A stretch of 64,000 nt of DNA from Butyrivibrio sp. VCD2006 (GCF_000423925.1 NZ_AUIX01000003.1:124001-188000), one strand, 5' to 3'. Shown: positions 54,722-63,492, numbered from the stretch's first letter. Translations and numbers: made by a program. Notes: generated by a model from the letters alone, not told the origin.

Positions 54722-54756
54722 CCCATGTGGCCGAGAAATATTAAAAAAATATAAAC

Positions 54757-55120
54757 CCCTCATCCGGCACTTCGTGCCACCTTCCCCCAGAGGGGGAAGG
54801 CTTTTGTACAGCATAAAGTGTATCACTTGCCTTCCCACAAAGAGGAAGGCTTTTGTACAGCATAAAGTGTATCACTTGCCTTCCCACAAAGAGGAAGGCT
54901 TTTGTACGGCATAAAATGTATCACTTGCCTTCCCACAAAGAGGAAGGCTTTTGTACGGCATAAAACGTATCACTTGCCTTCCCACAAAGGGGAAGGCTTT
55001 TGTACGGCATAAAACGTATCACTTGCCTTCCCACAAAGAGGAAGGCTTTTGTACGGCATAAAACGTATCACTTGCCTTCCCCCTCTGGGGGAAGGTGTCG
55101 ACAAAGTCGACGGATGAGGG
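54757..55120 (+). repeat. Dispersed hairpin repeat, array form with six 49-bp units
   Basis: Begins CCCTCATCCG and ends CGGATGAGGG, a perfect 10-bp terminal inverted repeat. Six tandem units of exactly 49 bp start at 54802, 54851, 54900, 54949, 54998 and 55047. Each has a CCTTCCC...GGAAGG stem followed by CTTTTGTAC on the plus strand. The units drift in order: GTACAG in the first two, GTACGG in the others, AAAGTGT to AAAATGT to AAAACGT. The left flank has GGCACTTCGTGCC and the right GTCGACAAAGTCGAC. It fills the gap between the motE-like gene and fliK. Confidence 0.92.
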
Positions 55121-55125
55121 CAAAA

Positions 55126-56106
55126 TCAATTACTTACCCCTGACACAGTTGCCTTATGGGTTGCGGGTTCCATGTAATCGGTGACTTTTCCGGCATATTC
55201 CTCAGTCATCTTATCCAAAATCGCACCACGATTTTCAGCACTCATCTTACCAAGTATTCGCGAGATAAGTCTGACAGCATCACCTGTATCATTTTCAATC
55301 ATTGCATCAAATATAGCTGCTGCTTCCTTAGCCTTCATGGACGAATAAGCCTTTACATATTGTTCAAGCTCAACGTCATCAGCCTCTCCCTGAATAATCT
55401 GGGCATAAATCTGTGCCGCTACATCAGGTTCGATCTCTTCGTAATACCTGCGATATTCCTCAACAGCAGGAGCATTATCAGCATAAACGACATTTTTATA
55501 GAAGTCCTCTTTTTCCTGCTCAAGCTTCGACTGATTCTGTTCAAATGGCTGCAGCCTTGTTATTTCTGTCTGAAGCCTCTCGTTTTCTTCCTGAAGTGTA
55601 TTGTTTTCCTCCATTTCCTTTCGGAGCTCATTCTCAAGTCTCTTGATATAAAGATTCGCTTCATCAAGACTGTTTGCAAGCTGCTCATCAACAGGATTGA
55701 CCAGTGGTTCTGCTGTCTCAGCCTCCTTCTTGGAAGTCGGTGTATAGCTACCCTCCGGCAGTATCCTGTTAATTCCGGGTATATCTCCAATAATCGGAGC
55801 AAGGACATGCGATCCAAAGCTTCCGAAATCAAGTTTGATCAAAAGCCCCATGATTATGAGCCAGATCAGGATTATGAAAAAGGTAACAACAAGCGTTGCC
55901 ACTCCGCCTCCATCATCGCCATTCAGCTCAGCATTTCGCTCGGCAAGCTCGGCTTCCTTCAGCTTCGCAGCTTTTTTCTGCTCCTTAAGTTCCTGACGCA
56001 GCGCTTTTCTCTCTTCTTTTAATTTTTTTCTAGCCTCTTTATCGGGATCAACTGGTTTTGGTAATACTGAGGCTTCTTTTTCTTCCTTAGCTGCTTTTTC
56101 TGCCAT
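55126..56106 (-). CDS. MotE/YlxF-like flagellar protein (MgtE N-domain type)
   Basis: A 326-residue protein at the place of Bacillus ylxF, between fliJ and fliK. A basic/charged N-terminal helix, one membrane segment (VATLVVTFFIILIWLIIMGL), a long coiled-coil (about residues 145-200) and a C-terminal domain with the helical repeats of the MgtE intracellular N-domain (DVAAQIYAQI, EAAAIFDAMIENDTGDAVRL) are visible. Homologues such as MotE act as stator-linked chaperones in some bacteria. The ATG overlaps the fliJ stop by one base. Confidence 0.85.
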   Translation of the reverse strand: MAEKAAKEEKEASVLPKPVDPDKEARKKLKEERKALRQELKEQKKAAKLKEAELAERNAELNGDDGGGVATLVVTFFIILIWLIIMGLLIKLDFGSFGSHVLAPIIGDIPGINRILPEGSYTPTSKKEAETAEPLVNPVDEQLANSLDEANLYIKRLENELRKEMEENNTLQEENERLQTEITRLQPFEQNQSKLEQEKEDFYKNVVYADNAPAVEEYRRYYEEIEPDVAAQIYAQIIQGEADDVELEQYVKAYSSMKAKEAAAIFDAMIENDTGDAVRLISRILGKMSAENRGAILDKMTEEYAGKVTDYMEPATHKATVSGVSN

Positions 56107-56564
56107 TAATTCCCCTCTCTGGTTCGTCTGGTATATGTGAAGCTGGATCTTTCATCTACTTCCTTAGCCTCAGCTTCCTTCTCTTCTTCCATGAATTGCT
56201 CAAAGGATCTCTCTTTTAGCCTCTCCTGCATCTTTCTCTCTTGGACAGCCCTTGTCAGTTTCATTCTGGCCACTTCGGTTTTAGCTCTGTAGGCATCAAC
56301 TTTGACTTCCTGATCCTTTATTATGACATCCATCTGCTTTTCATAATAATTGTTATCCATGATAGCCTGAACATCCATAATACTGGCGCTACGAAGTTCA
56401 TAGCCCTCCTGAATGAAAGCATCTCTTGTTTTTATATATTGATTCAGAATGTCCAGTTGGTCATTTAGCTCCTTCATCGCCTGAGCAAATTCCATCTTGA
56501 CCTGCTCCTCCTGCTGAAGGCGCAGGTTAAGAACACCCTGAAGTCTATAGTTGAATCTTGCCAT
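56106..56564 (-). CDS. fliJ: Flagellar export chaperone FliJ
   Basis: Soluble coiled-coil protein (152 residues) that links the FliI ATPase to FlhA. It begins MARFNYRLQGVLNLRLQQEE, as in other FliJ proteins, and is predicted helical throughout. The only Shine-Dalgarno-like sequence is GAGGGG, which ends four bases or fewer from the ATG and is the end of a hairpin repeat element. It follows fliI after 67 bp, nearly all of it repeat. Confidence 0.9.
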   Translation of the reverse strand: MARFNYRLQGVLNLRLQQEEQVKMEFAQAMKELNDQLDILNQYIKTRDAFIQEGYELRSASIMDVQAIMDNNYYEKQMDVIIKDQEVKVDAYRAKTEVARMKLTRAVQERKMQERLKERSFEQFMEEEKEAEAKEVDERSSFTYTRRTREGN

Positions 56565-56567
56565 AGC

Positions 56568-56617
56568 CCCTCATCTGGCACTTCGTGCCACCTTCCCACC
56601 CAAGGGGAAGGCTTTTT
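56568..56617 (+). repeat. Dispersed hairpin repeat, half element (fliI-fliJ)
   Basis: Begins CCCTCATCTG, then hairpin GGCACTTCGTGCC, then CCTTCCCACCCAAGGGGAAGG and TTTTT. Same orientation as the other copies. Its left end supplies the GAGGGG just upstream of the fliJ ATG on the minus strand. Confidence 0.8.
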
Positions 56618-56631
56618 GCTTAAAGTAAATT

Positions 56632-57990
56632 TCATTCTCTAAACATGTTCTCAAGCTGAGCAACGACTTCCTCGTAAGTAAACTTCTCATCCGTCTCCTG
56701 CATAAGGAACGCATTTACCGCATCGATTTTTGATACGGCATAATCAATGTTTTTATTCGCACCTGCTTTATATGCACCGATATTAATAAGATCCTCGGCA
56801 TCGGAATATGTAGCAAGTACATTTTTAAGCTTTCCGGCTGCTCTTTTCTGTTCAGCCGGAGCAATAGCACTCATACATCTGGAGATGCTGGCGAGAACAT
56901 CTATTGCAGGATAGTGGTTTTTCTGTGCCAGTTTTCTGTTTAAAACTATATGTCCATCCAGAATACCTCTGGCAGTATCTGTGATAGGTTCATTAAAATC
57001 ATCACCATCTACAAGAACGGTATATAATCCGGTAATGGAGCCCTTTCTGGACTTGCCCGCTCTCTCAAGGAGCTTTGGCATTTCAGCATAAACGCTCGGC
57101 GGATATCCTCTTGATACAGGCGGTTCACCACTTGCCAAACCTATTTCTCTTTGTGCCATTGAAAAACGTGTCAGGGAATCCATCATCAGAAGCACGTCTT
57201 TTCCCTTATCACGAAAATACTCAGCAATTGAAGTTGCCGTTTTAGCCGCTTTAAGTCTCTCAAGTGCAGGCTTATCAGATGTGGCAACAACTACTATTGA
57301 CCTTTCCATACCTTCAGGTCCAAGGTCTCTTTCTATGAATTCGCGAACCTCTCTGCCTCGCTCTCCAATAAGAGCTATGACATTGATATCCGCATTGGTG
57401 TTTCTTGCAAACATTCCCATCAGAGTGGATTTACCAACACCGGAACCGGCGAATATTCCTATTCTCTGACCCTTGCCAACTGTAAGGAGTCCATCAACCG
57501 CCTTAACTCCCAGTGATAAAACATCCGATATCGGATCTCTTGTCATAGGATCCGGAGGCTGGTTCTCAACAGAATATGCTATTCCGTTTTCCAGAACAAC
57601 TCCCTGTCCATAGCTGTGTCCGTCAATCCTTCCTAGTCCATCGAGAGTTTTACCAAGCAGACCTTCTCCCACATTAACACGAAGCGGCGAGTCTGTATTT
57701 TCAACAATACTGCCGCTTCCTATACCACTTATATTTTCATAAGGCATAAGAAGAACATGATTATCCTTAAAACCTACAACCTCAGCCATGGTCCCTCTTC
57801 CGGAAGGTCTTCCGGTTGATTCGCCATCCTTCTTTTTGGAATAGATATAACAGATATCCCCCATCTTAGCTTCCGGACCGGCTGATTCAATAGTAAGACC
57901 TACTACATTTACAACCTTACCACGGACCTTATAAAACACGTTGTTGGATATTCTTTTATATTTTGAATAATCAATAATTCCGTTTGCCAT
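56632..57990 (-). CDS. fliI: Flagellar export ATPase FliI
   Basis: Hexameric ATPase of the export apparatus, related to F1-beta. Walker A is AGSGVGKSTLMGMFA and Walker B region DVLLMMDSLTRFSMAQREIG; the export-ATPase signature PPSVYAEMPKLLERAGK follows. At 452 residues the length is normal. The ATG overlaps the fliH stop (TGATG). Confidence 0.97.
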   Translation of the reverse strand: MANGIIDYSKYKRISNNVFYKVRGKVVNVVGLTIESAGPEAKMGDICYIYSKKKDGESTGRPSGRGTMAEVVGFKDNHVLLMPYENISGIGSGSIVENTDSPLRVNVGEGLLGKTLDGLGRIDGHSYGQGVVLENGIAYSVENQPPDPMTRDPISDVLSLGVKAVDGLLTVGKGQRIGIFAGSGVGKSTLMGMFARNTNADINVIALIGERGREVREFIERDLGPEGMERSIVVVATSDKPALERLKAAKTATSIAEYFRDKGKDVLLMMDSLTRFSMAQREIGLASGEPPVSRGYPPSVYAEMPKLLERAGKSRKGSITGLYTVLVDGDDFNEPITDTARGILDGHIVLNRKLAQKNHYPAIDVLASISRCMSAIAPAEQKRAAGKLKNVLATYSDAEDLINIGAYKAGANKNIDYAVSKIDAVNAFLMQETDEKFTYEEVVAQLENMFRE

Positions 57991-59222
57991 CAGCGTCTAC
58001 TCCTGTCAAATGATAAGAGCTTTAACTTTCTTCCAAGTTCAGAGAGCTCCACGCCAAGAGAGCAGTCAAATACGCCACCCTCGGATTCTATTATGCATTC
58101 GTTTTCCTTAAGAAGCGGATCCTCAACTATTTCAAGAGTCGAATTCGGCGATGCCATTGCCTCCTCCAGATTGCTCTTTTCATCCGAAACGAGATCATAA
58201 TCGTCCGAAGAAATATGCAGAATAATATCGGTACCGCTGTCCATCTTACTAAGAGTTGTTCTTATAAGATGAAGGATAATATCCTTGTTTTCCCTAAGTT
58301 CCACATTAAAAACATGTTCATATATCTGTGTGAGAACATCCACCATATCAGGCTCTATACTCGCAACAAGCTGTTGGAAATCAGACTGCTGTTTTTGCTT
58401 CTCTGCCTCAATTTCAGCTTCAGCATCAGCTCTCATTTTCTCGATTTCTTCAGCTGCCTGTCTGATTCCTTCCTCATATCCGGCTGCTCTTCCTTCTTCC
58501 ATGGCCTGATTTCTGATTTCATCAGCCTGGGCTTGCGCATCATCGACAAGCTGTTTTGCCTGTTCCTCTGCCATTCTGATCTGTTCATCAATCTGGGCCT
58601 GAATCTCCTCGAGATTTATCTGAGGAACCTCCTGAGCCGGCGGCTCAGCTGAAGTCGGAATATCCATGTCAGGATTCACATCTTCTTCAGGAACGCCCAT
58701 GCCCTGGTCAAAGCCTTCACCCTGATATCCCATACTATCTTCGGCAGCAACATTTTCATCATAGAGCCCTGATAGATTTTCATCCTGAGCACCATCAGGT
58801 ATGCCATAGGCTTCATTCTCCGCAAAGCCCTGGTGATCCTCCATAGGAAATCCGGCGTTCTCATCGAAGCCTTCACCTATATTATCAAAAGCCTCACCAA
58901 AATTAGCGGCACCTTCATTCGATAAAAATTCGTCCTGAAAATCTTCAGAAAACTCTTGAAGCTCTCCCGGATCTCCGAAATTAGTATTGCCGATTATGTT
59001 CTGGTCATCATATGACCCTATCTGTTCAAATCCAAGGCCCTCTTCAAAGCCACTAAAAGCAGGCACTGGCTCACCTTTCTCCAATGCCTCCCTTCTTTTG
59101 GCTTCTTCAGCCTGATATTTTTCTATTTTCTTTTCAGCCAGTTCATTGTTATCTATGATGTGCTTGTCGTTCTCATCAACCTGATACCAACCGAACTTAA
59201 GCAAATTAGATTGATTAGACAA
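57990..59222 (-). CDS. fliH: Flagellar export regulator FliH
   Basis: Peripheral stator that regulates FliI. The C-terminal half (about residues 205-410) has the long coiled-coil (EEIQAQIDEQIRMAEEQAKQ) and the VATPase E-like domain. Between residues 60 and 200 is an unusual acidic, Gly/Phe/Asn-rich low-complexity stretch that makes it 410 residues, against about 230 in many species. I prefer the TTG at 59222 (MSNQSNLLKFGWYQV), 11 bases after GGAGG; GTG/ATG codons at 59234 and 59231 lie too close to the ribosome site. Either way it overlaps the fliG end. Confidence 0.87.
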   Translation of the reverse strand: MSNQSNLLKFGWYQVDENDKHIIDNNELAEKKIEKYQAEEAKRREALEKGEPVPAFSGFEEGLGFEQIGSYDDQNIIGNTNFGDPGELQEFSEDFQDEFLSNEGAANFGEAFDNIGEGFDENAGFPMEDHQGFAENEAYGIPDGAQDENLSGLYDENVAAEDSMGYQGEGFDQGMGVPEEDVNPDMDIPTSAEPPAQEVPQINLEEIQAQIDEQIRMAEEQAKQLVDDAQAQADEIRNQAMEEGRAAGYEEGIRQAAEEIEKMRADAEAEIEAEKQKQQSDFQQLVASIEPDMVDVLTQIYEHVFNVELRENKDIILHLIRTTLSKMDSGTDIILHISSDDYDLVSDEKSNLEEAMASPNSTLEIVEDPLLKENECIIESEGGVFDCSLGVELSELGRKLKLLSFDRSRR

Positions 59223-60312
59223 CCAGGTCATCACCTCCGCCTCTGGAGATTACAATCTCACCGGCATCCTCAAGCTTACGGATGACATTAACAATCTTCT
59301 GCTGAGCTTCCTCAACATCCTTCATACGAACAGGTCCCATGAAGTCCATGTCCTCCTTGATCATCTGAGCAAGGCGCTTAGACAGGTTGTTGAAGATAGC
59401 AGTCTGTACCTGTTCGGTAGATCCCTTACATGCAAGACCAAGATCAGCATTATCAACATCACGCAGCACGCGCTGAATCGCACGGTCGTCCAAAAGCAGG
59501 ATATCCTCGAACACGAACATCTTCTTTCGGATCTCATCAGCAAGCTCAGGCTGCTCGATTTCCAGAGTCTCCATGATATGTTTCTCTGTTGAACGATCAA
59601 CAGCATTAAGTATTTCAACTACAGCATCTACACCACCGACAACCGTGTAATCCTGGTTAACGAGTGATGAAAGCTTAGATTCAAGTACTCTTTCAACTTC
59701 TTTGATTGTATCAGGACTTGTTCTGTCCATAGTCGCAATACGTCTGGCAACATCAGCCTGTCTCTCAGGCGGCAAAGCACCAAGTATCATAGCACTCTGA
59801 GCTGAGGACATATAGGACATAACAAGAGCAATTGTCTGCGGGTGCTCATCCTGAATGAACGTTAGGAGCTGTGAAGGATCTGCCTTTCTGATAAATTCAA
59901 AGGGCTTAACCTGCAGAGATGCTGTCAGCTTACTGATAACATCCATGGCCTTGTCTTCACCAAGAGCCTTCTCCAAAAGCTCCTTAGCATAGTTGATACC
60001 ACCCTCAGCAATATACTGTTGAGCAAGACAGATTCCGTAAAACTCCTCAATAACCGCTTCCTTGATCTGAGGCGTAACACTTCTGGTATTGGCTATCTCA
60101 AGAGTAAGTTCCTCTATCTCGTCTTCCTTTAGGTGTTTAAATATTGCAGATGATTTTTCCGGTCCAAGGGCAATCAAAAGAATGGCTGCTTTCTGTGTTC
60201 CCGAAAGGTTCGCAGTAAGAGCCGGATCATAATTGCCTACAGGAGGCATCGCGGCGCCACCGGTACCACCATCTAGCTCGTCATCATCAAAATCTTCGCC
60301 ATCAATAGCCAT
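59215..60312 (-). CDS. fliG: Flagellar motor switch protein FliG
   Basis: C-ring protein that contacts MotA and generates torque. The N-terminal domain begins SGTQKAAILLIALGPEKSSA; the middle has DEHPQTIALVMSYMSSAQSA; the C-terminal torque helix region includes LDDRAIQRVLRDVDNADLGL. The 365 residues include about 35 extra N-terminal acidic/Gly residues. It lies between fliF and fliH. Confidence 0.97.
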   Translation of the reverse strand: MAIDGEDFDDDELDGGTGGAAMPPVGNYDPALTANLSGTQKAAILLIALGPEKSSAIFKHLKEDEIEELTLEIANTRSVTPQIKEAVIEEFYGICLAQQYIAEGGINYAKELLEKALGEDKAMDVISKLTASLQVKPFEFIRKADPSQLLTFIQDEHPQTIALVMSYMSSAQSAMILGALPPERQADVARRIATMDRTSPDTIKEVERVLESKLSSLVNQDYTVVGGVDAVVEILNAVDRSTEKHIMETLEIEQPELADEIRKKMFVFEDILLLDDRAIQRVLRDVDNADLGLACKGSTEQVQTAIFNNLSKRLAQMIKEDMDFMGPVRMKDVEEAQQKIVNVIRKLEDAGEIVISRGGGDDLVV

Positions 60313-60344
60313 TGTAAATACTCCCCTCCGTGATTTTTAGGTAA

Positions 60345-61997
60345 TTATAATTCATAGTCTTCCTTAAGCCAATTGCGAAGGAGTATCGCAGCCGCTTCAG
60401 GATTCTCTTCTATAAATTTCTCAATAAGCTTCATTGTCTCACTTCCCTCTTCCATGGTTATATCAGCAAGACCTTCCTCTTCCTCAATATATTCCTCGGG
60501 CTGTGATTCAAGTAGTTCTTCAACAGAAAGCTCTTCTGGGAGTTCTTCCTCCTCAGCTTCCTCAATCTCAATCTCTTCCTTCCTGGTTCTGATACTTCTC
60601 CAGATAACAAATGCAAGAAGTCCAAGGATAAGAAGAATAAGTATAGCCTGCAGTACATCCGTAAAGGTAAGACCTTTTCCCTCTGAATCAAAGAACTCAG
60701 GCTGTTCATAGGCTGTCATAGAAATATTGGCCGCTGAGATACCTGTTGCCTTCGCAACAATATTAATTGTGTCCTCGGAAACTTCCGTTTGTGTAACACC
60801 GGTATTTTCCTTGAACTCAGACCATGTCATATCATTATGATCTTCCGGCTTATAGTTATCTTCATTATAAACAACAAACTTAGTTGCAGTTACGGAAATA
60901 GTTGACTCCTCATAGTTGACCTTACCTGAAGGAGTATCAACCGTTGTGATTTCCTCGTTAGGAAGATAGTCCTTAGACTCTTCTTCAATCGTTGATGATG
61001 AATTCTCAGTATCCTGAAGCATATAAGAGGTTTCATCATCGTTGTTGGTATCCGTACCGGGAATTCCGCTGGTACCGTTTACATTATTAGCGTTATAGCT
61101 ATCCTCATGACTCAAAACACCCTGTGTCTGACCTTCTGCAGGTGTATATGTATGAGTAGTCTTCTTGATATTTGAAAAATCAAGGATAAGGTTAGACGCT
61201 ACCTCAATATCATTGTAAAGCTTTGTTCCCTGAAGAACTCTTATAACTTCGTTCCTGACCTGTTGCTCTGCCTTGGTCTTAGCTGTAAGCTGCGTACTTG
61301 CCAGACCTGCTGCAGAGGTTTCTTCTGCCCCTGAGAATAACAAGTTACCCTCGGTGTCCATGATAATAATCTTATCGGTAGTTGTATTACCAAGTGCATT
61401 GGCAGTTGCTCTAGCCAAAAATGCCGCATTATCTTCTGTAAATGCTTCCGGATCTTTAAGTCTTAAAAATACACTGGCTGAAGACTCTTCATTTTTTGAT
61501 AAAAGAGTTCCGTCATTTACCGGTACATGAAGCTCAACCCTTGCACTTTCAATGGCATCAAAGTAATCTTCAAAATCTTTTGCAAGCTTAGTCTCTTTAT
61601 AAGCAATATATTTCTTCTGCTTATCGGATTCTGTAGTTGAGAAACCACCGTCTAATACATTCTCTATGCTGTAGGTATCAGGCTGAATGTAGTTTGTTCC
61701 AAGCAAAAGAGAGGCTTTACTCTCTTCCGATTTCAAAACTTCGAATCTGAGATTATCCTCTGACTTTCGGTACTTGATTCCATTTTCATCAAATAGCTCA
61801 ATAACCTGCTGAGCTTCCTTCATGGTCTCAACAGTTGCAACCTGTACATACTGAGGCTGATTATATACAGTGACCAGGATAATAATTACCAGGGCAACGC
61901 CCAGAACTCCTGCCCCAATAAGCGTCTTCTGTCTGATTGTAAAGCGATTCCACCACTCAAGGATCCTGTCCCTGAGCTCCAAAAGACGTTCTCGCAT
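60345..61997 (-). CDS. fliF: Flagellar MS-ring protein FliF
   Basis: Forms the membrane ring on which the basal body builds. Membrane segments lie at about residues 24-44 (LIGAGVLGVALVIIILVTVY) and 455-475 (FTDVLQAILILLILGLLAFV). The RBM domains lie between, including ARVELHVPVNDGTLLSKNEE. The FliG-binding C-terminus is ENPEAAAILLRNWLKEDYEL. At 550 residues the length is standard. GGGAGG precedes the ATG. Confidence 0.97.
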   Translation of the reverse strand: MRERLLELRDRILEWWNRFTIRQKTLIGAGVLGVALVIIILVTVYNQPQYVQVATVETMKEAQQVIELFDENGIKYRKSEDNLRFEVLKSEESKASLLLGTNYIQPDTYSIENVLDGGFSTTESDKQKKYIAYKETKLAKDFEDYFDAIESARVELHVPVNDGTLLSKNEESSASVFLRLKDPEAFTEDNAAFLARATANALGNTTTDKIIIMDTEGNLLFSGAEETSAAGLASTQLTAKTKAEQQVRNEVIRVLQGTKLYNDIEVASNLILDFSNIKKTTHTYTPAEGQTQGVLSHEDSYNANNVNGTSGIPGTDTNNDDETSYMLQDTENSSSTIEEESKDYLPNEEITTVDTPSGKVNYEESTISVTATKFVVYNEDNYKPEDHNDMTWSEFKENTGVTQTEVSEDTINIVAKATGISAANISMTAYEQPEFFDSEGKGLTFTDVLQAILILLILGLLAFVIWRSIRTRKEEIEIEEAEEEELPEELSVEELLESQPEEYIEEEEGLADITMEEGSETMKLIEKFIEENPEAAAILLRNWLKEDYEL

Positions 61998-62034
61998 ACT
62001 AAAATCCTCCCAAAACTTCTAAACCTACAACATC

Positions 62035-62090
62035 CCCTCATTTGTCACCTTCGGTGACACCTTCCACCCAAGGGGAAGGCATTATTATAA
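62035..62090 (+). repeat. Dispersed hairpin repeat, half element (fliE-fliF)
   Basis: Begins CCCTCATTTG, hairpin GTCACCTTCGGTGAC, then CCTTCCACCCAAGGGGAAGG. The T-run is replaced by ATTATTA. Same orientation as the others; it fills much of the 107-bp fliE-fliF gap. Confidence 0.7.
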
Positions 62091-62104
62091 TTACATAATC
62101 TCTA

Positions 62105-62446
62105 TCAAATCTGCATCTGCATAATCTCTTTATATGCTGAAAGCATACGATCTCTGACAGCAACTGTGTACTGCAGCGCTGTCTCTGCCTTCTGCAGAGC
62201 AATAGCAAGATCGTGAGTATTATCCGTTTCGCCCAGAGACCATTTGATCTCCTCATTCTCGGCATCTGACAGGTATGCATTTGTCGTATTTACATTCTCT
62301 ACAGCCCTTTTGAAAATATTGGAAAAGGAGCCATCATTACCAAACCTGTCCCCAAGTGGATTGGTAACCTTGGAATTAACCTTCTCTGCATTTCTGATTG
62401 CAGTTGAATGAACATTTCTTATCTGACTGATATCAATATCTGCCAT
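62105..62446 (-). CDS. fliE: Flagellar hook-basal body protein FliE
   Basis: Adaptor between the MS ring and the rod (113 residues). The C-terminal half ALQKAETALQYTVAVRDRML with the following KEIMQMQI is diagnostic. It lies between flgC and fliF. Confidence 0.94.
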   Translation of the reverse strand: MADIDISQIRNVHSTAIRNAEKVNSKVTNPLGDRFGNDGSFSNIFKRAVENVNTTNAYLSDAENEEIKWSLGETDNTHDLAIALQKAETALQYTVAVRDRMLSAYKEIMQMQI

Positions 62447-62466
62447 TTATGCCTCCAAAATGAAGT

Positions 62467-62925
62467 TTAGCCCTGAGCTATTGAAAGCCCCTGTGACATT
62501 AGGTTCTTGCTTGAATTAAACGCAGTAGCATTGGCCTCGTAGCCACGCTGCGCATCTATCAGGTTTGTCATCTCTGTTACTATATCAACATTGGGATAAG
62601 TAACATATCCAAACTCATCCGCATCAGGATGTGACGGATCATATACCATCTTGTAATCTGTCCAGGTATCATCCCTTATGGAGGATACTTTTACACCTCT
62701 TCCACTGTAGTGATCCAATCTCTCATTGAGAATTTTGGAAAATGGCGTCTGCATACCCTTCTCCGAAAAGGTAACAACCTTTCTCGTATATACATCACCA
62801 GTCGCATCTCTGGTGGTATTTGCATTAGCAATATTCTGGGAAATAATGTCCATGCGGAAGCGCTCCGCTGTCATTCCCGAAGAGTTAATATTGAAGGAAT
62901 CAAATAAATTACCAGTACTTATCAT
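62467..62925 (-). CDS. flgC: Flagellar proximal rod protein FlgC
   Basis: Rod subunit (152 residues). The N-terminal rod motif SGMTAERFRMDIISQNIANAN and the C-terminal NVDIVTEMTNLIDAQRGYEA are family signatures. It lies ten bp after flgB. Confidence 0.96.
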   Translation of the reverse strand: MISTGNLFDSFNINSSGMTAERFRMDIISQNIANANTTRDATGDVYTRKVVTFSEKGMQTPFSKILNERLDHYSGRGVKVSSIRDDTWTDYKMVYDPSHPDADEFGYVTYPNVDIVTEMTNLIDAQRGYEANATAFNSSKNLMSQGLSIAQG

Positions 62926-62935
62926 AGATTACTCC

Positions 62936-63331
62936 TTACTGCCCTCTCATGGCTGTCTGCAGATTGGAAAACTCTGACTTTATTCCAAGCATTACACCCT
63001 GATACTTAAGCTGGTTAGCTGCAAGAGTTACATTCTCGGTATCAATATCTACGTTATTGCCGTCCATTCTGTATGAAAAATTAGAATAGTCAGTATATGG
63101 TCTAGGCTTCAGTCTGTTGATCTTAAGTCCTGAAACCTTGGCATCCATGGTCTTGTACCTGGAATTGCCCAAAGCACGCTCAAGTTCCCTCTCAAATGCC
63201 ACGTCCTGTCTCTTGTAATTAGGAGTATTTACATTTGCAATGTTATTAGATAAAACCTCATTCCTGATCCAGGAAGCATCTGCGGTTTTATCAAGTACAT
63301 TAATGTAATCAAACGCGTTACTATTGATCAT
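62936..63331 (-). CDS. flgB: Flagellar proximal rod protein FlgB
   Basis: Rod subunit and first gene of the motility locus. VLSNNIANVNTPNYKRQDV is the rod motif; the C-terminal LAANQLKYQGVMLGIKSEFS is typical. The ATG at 63331 has GGAGGGGAG just upstream, giving 131 residues; an open frame six codons longer overlaps that site. codY lies upstream on the same strand. Confidence 0.95.
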   Translation of the reverse strand: MINSNAFDYINVLDKTADASWIRNEVLSNNIANVNTPNYKRQDVAFERELERALGNSRYKTMDAKVSGLKINRLKPRPYTDYSNFSYRMDGNNVDIDTENVTLAANQLKYQGVMLGIKSEFSNLQTAMRGQ

Positions 63332-63384
63332 ATTCTCCCCTCCGAACATAGTGAAGGCAGGTTAACCTTTTAACCCTTATTTAC

Positions 63385-63413
63385 ATATTAAGATGATTTT
63401 AATCAAATTACAA
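63385..63413 (-). promoter_or_regulatory. Sigma-A promoter candidate of the flgB operon
   Basis: Minus-strand TTGTAA (-35) and TAATAT (-10) with an exact 17-bp spacer, 54 bp upstream of the flgB ATG. It is the best sigma-A match in the codY-flgB gap. Confidence 0.5.
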
Positions 63414-63415
63414 GC

Positions 63416-63430
63416 AATTTGCCAAAAATT
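63416..63430 (-). promoter_or_regulatory. CodY-box-like sequence upstream of flgB
   Basis: Minus-strand AATTTTTGGCAAATT matches the CodY box AATTTTCWGAAAATT at 12 of 15 positions. It lies two bases from the -35 of the flgB promoter candidate, a place where bound CodY could block RNA polymerase. Confidence 0.45.
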
Positions 63431-63492
63431 ATACTTGATATTGTGCTTTTCATTTCAGTCAAACACAAGAATTAGTTTTTGTATTAATGCAT

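Noticed and set aside
54757..55120. Array read as a CRISPR
   Set aside because: Units are near-identical end to end with no variable spacers, each contains a hairpin plus T-run, and no cas gene is near.
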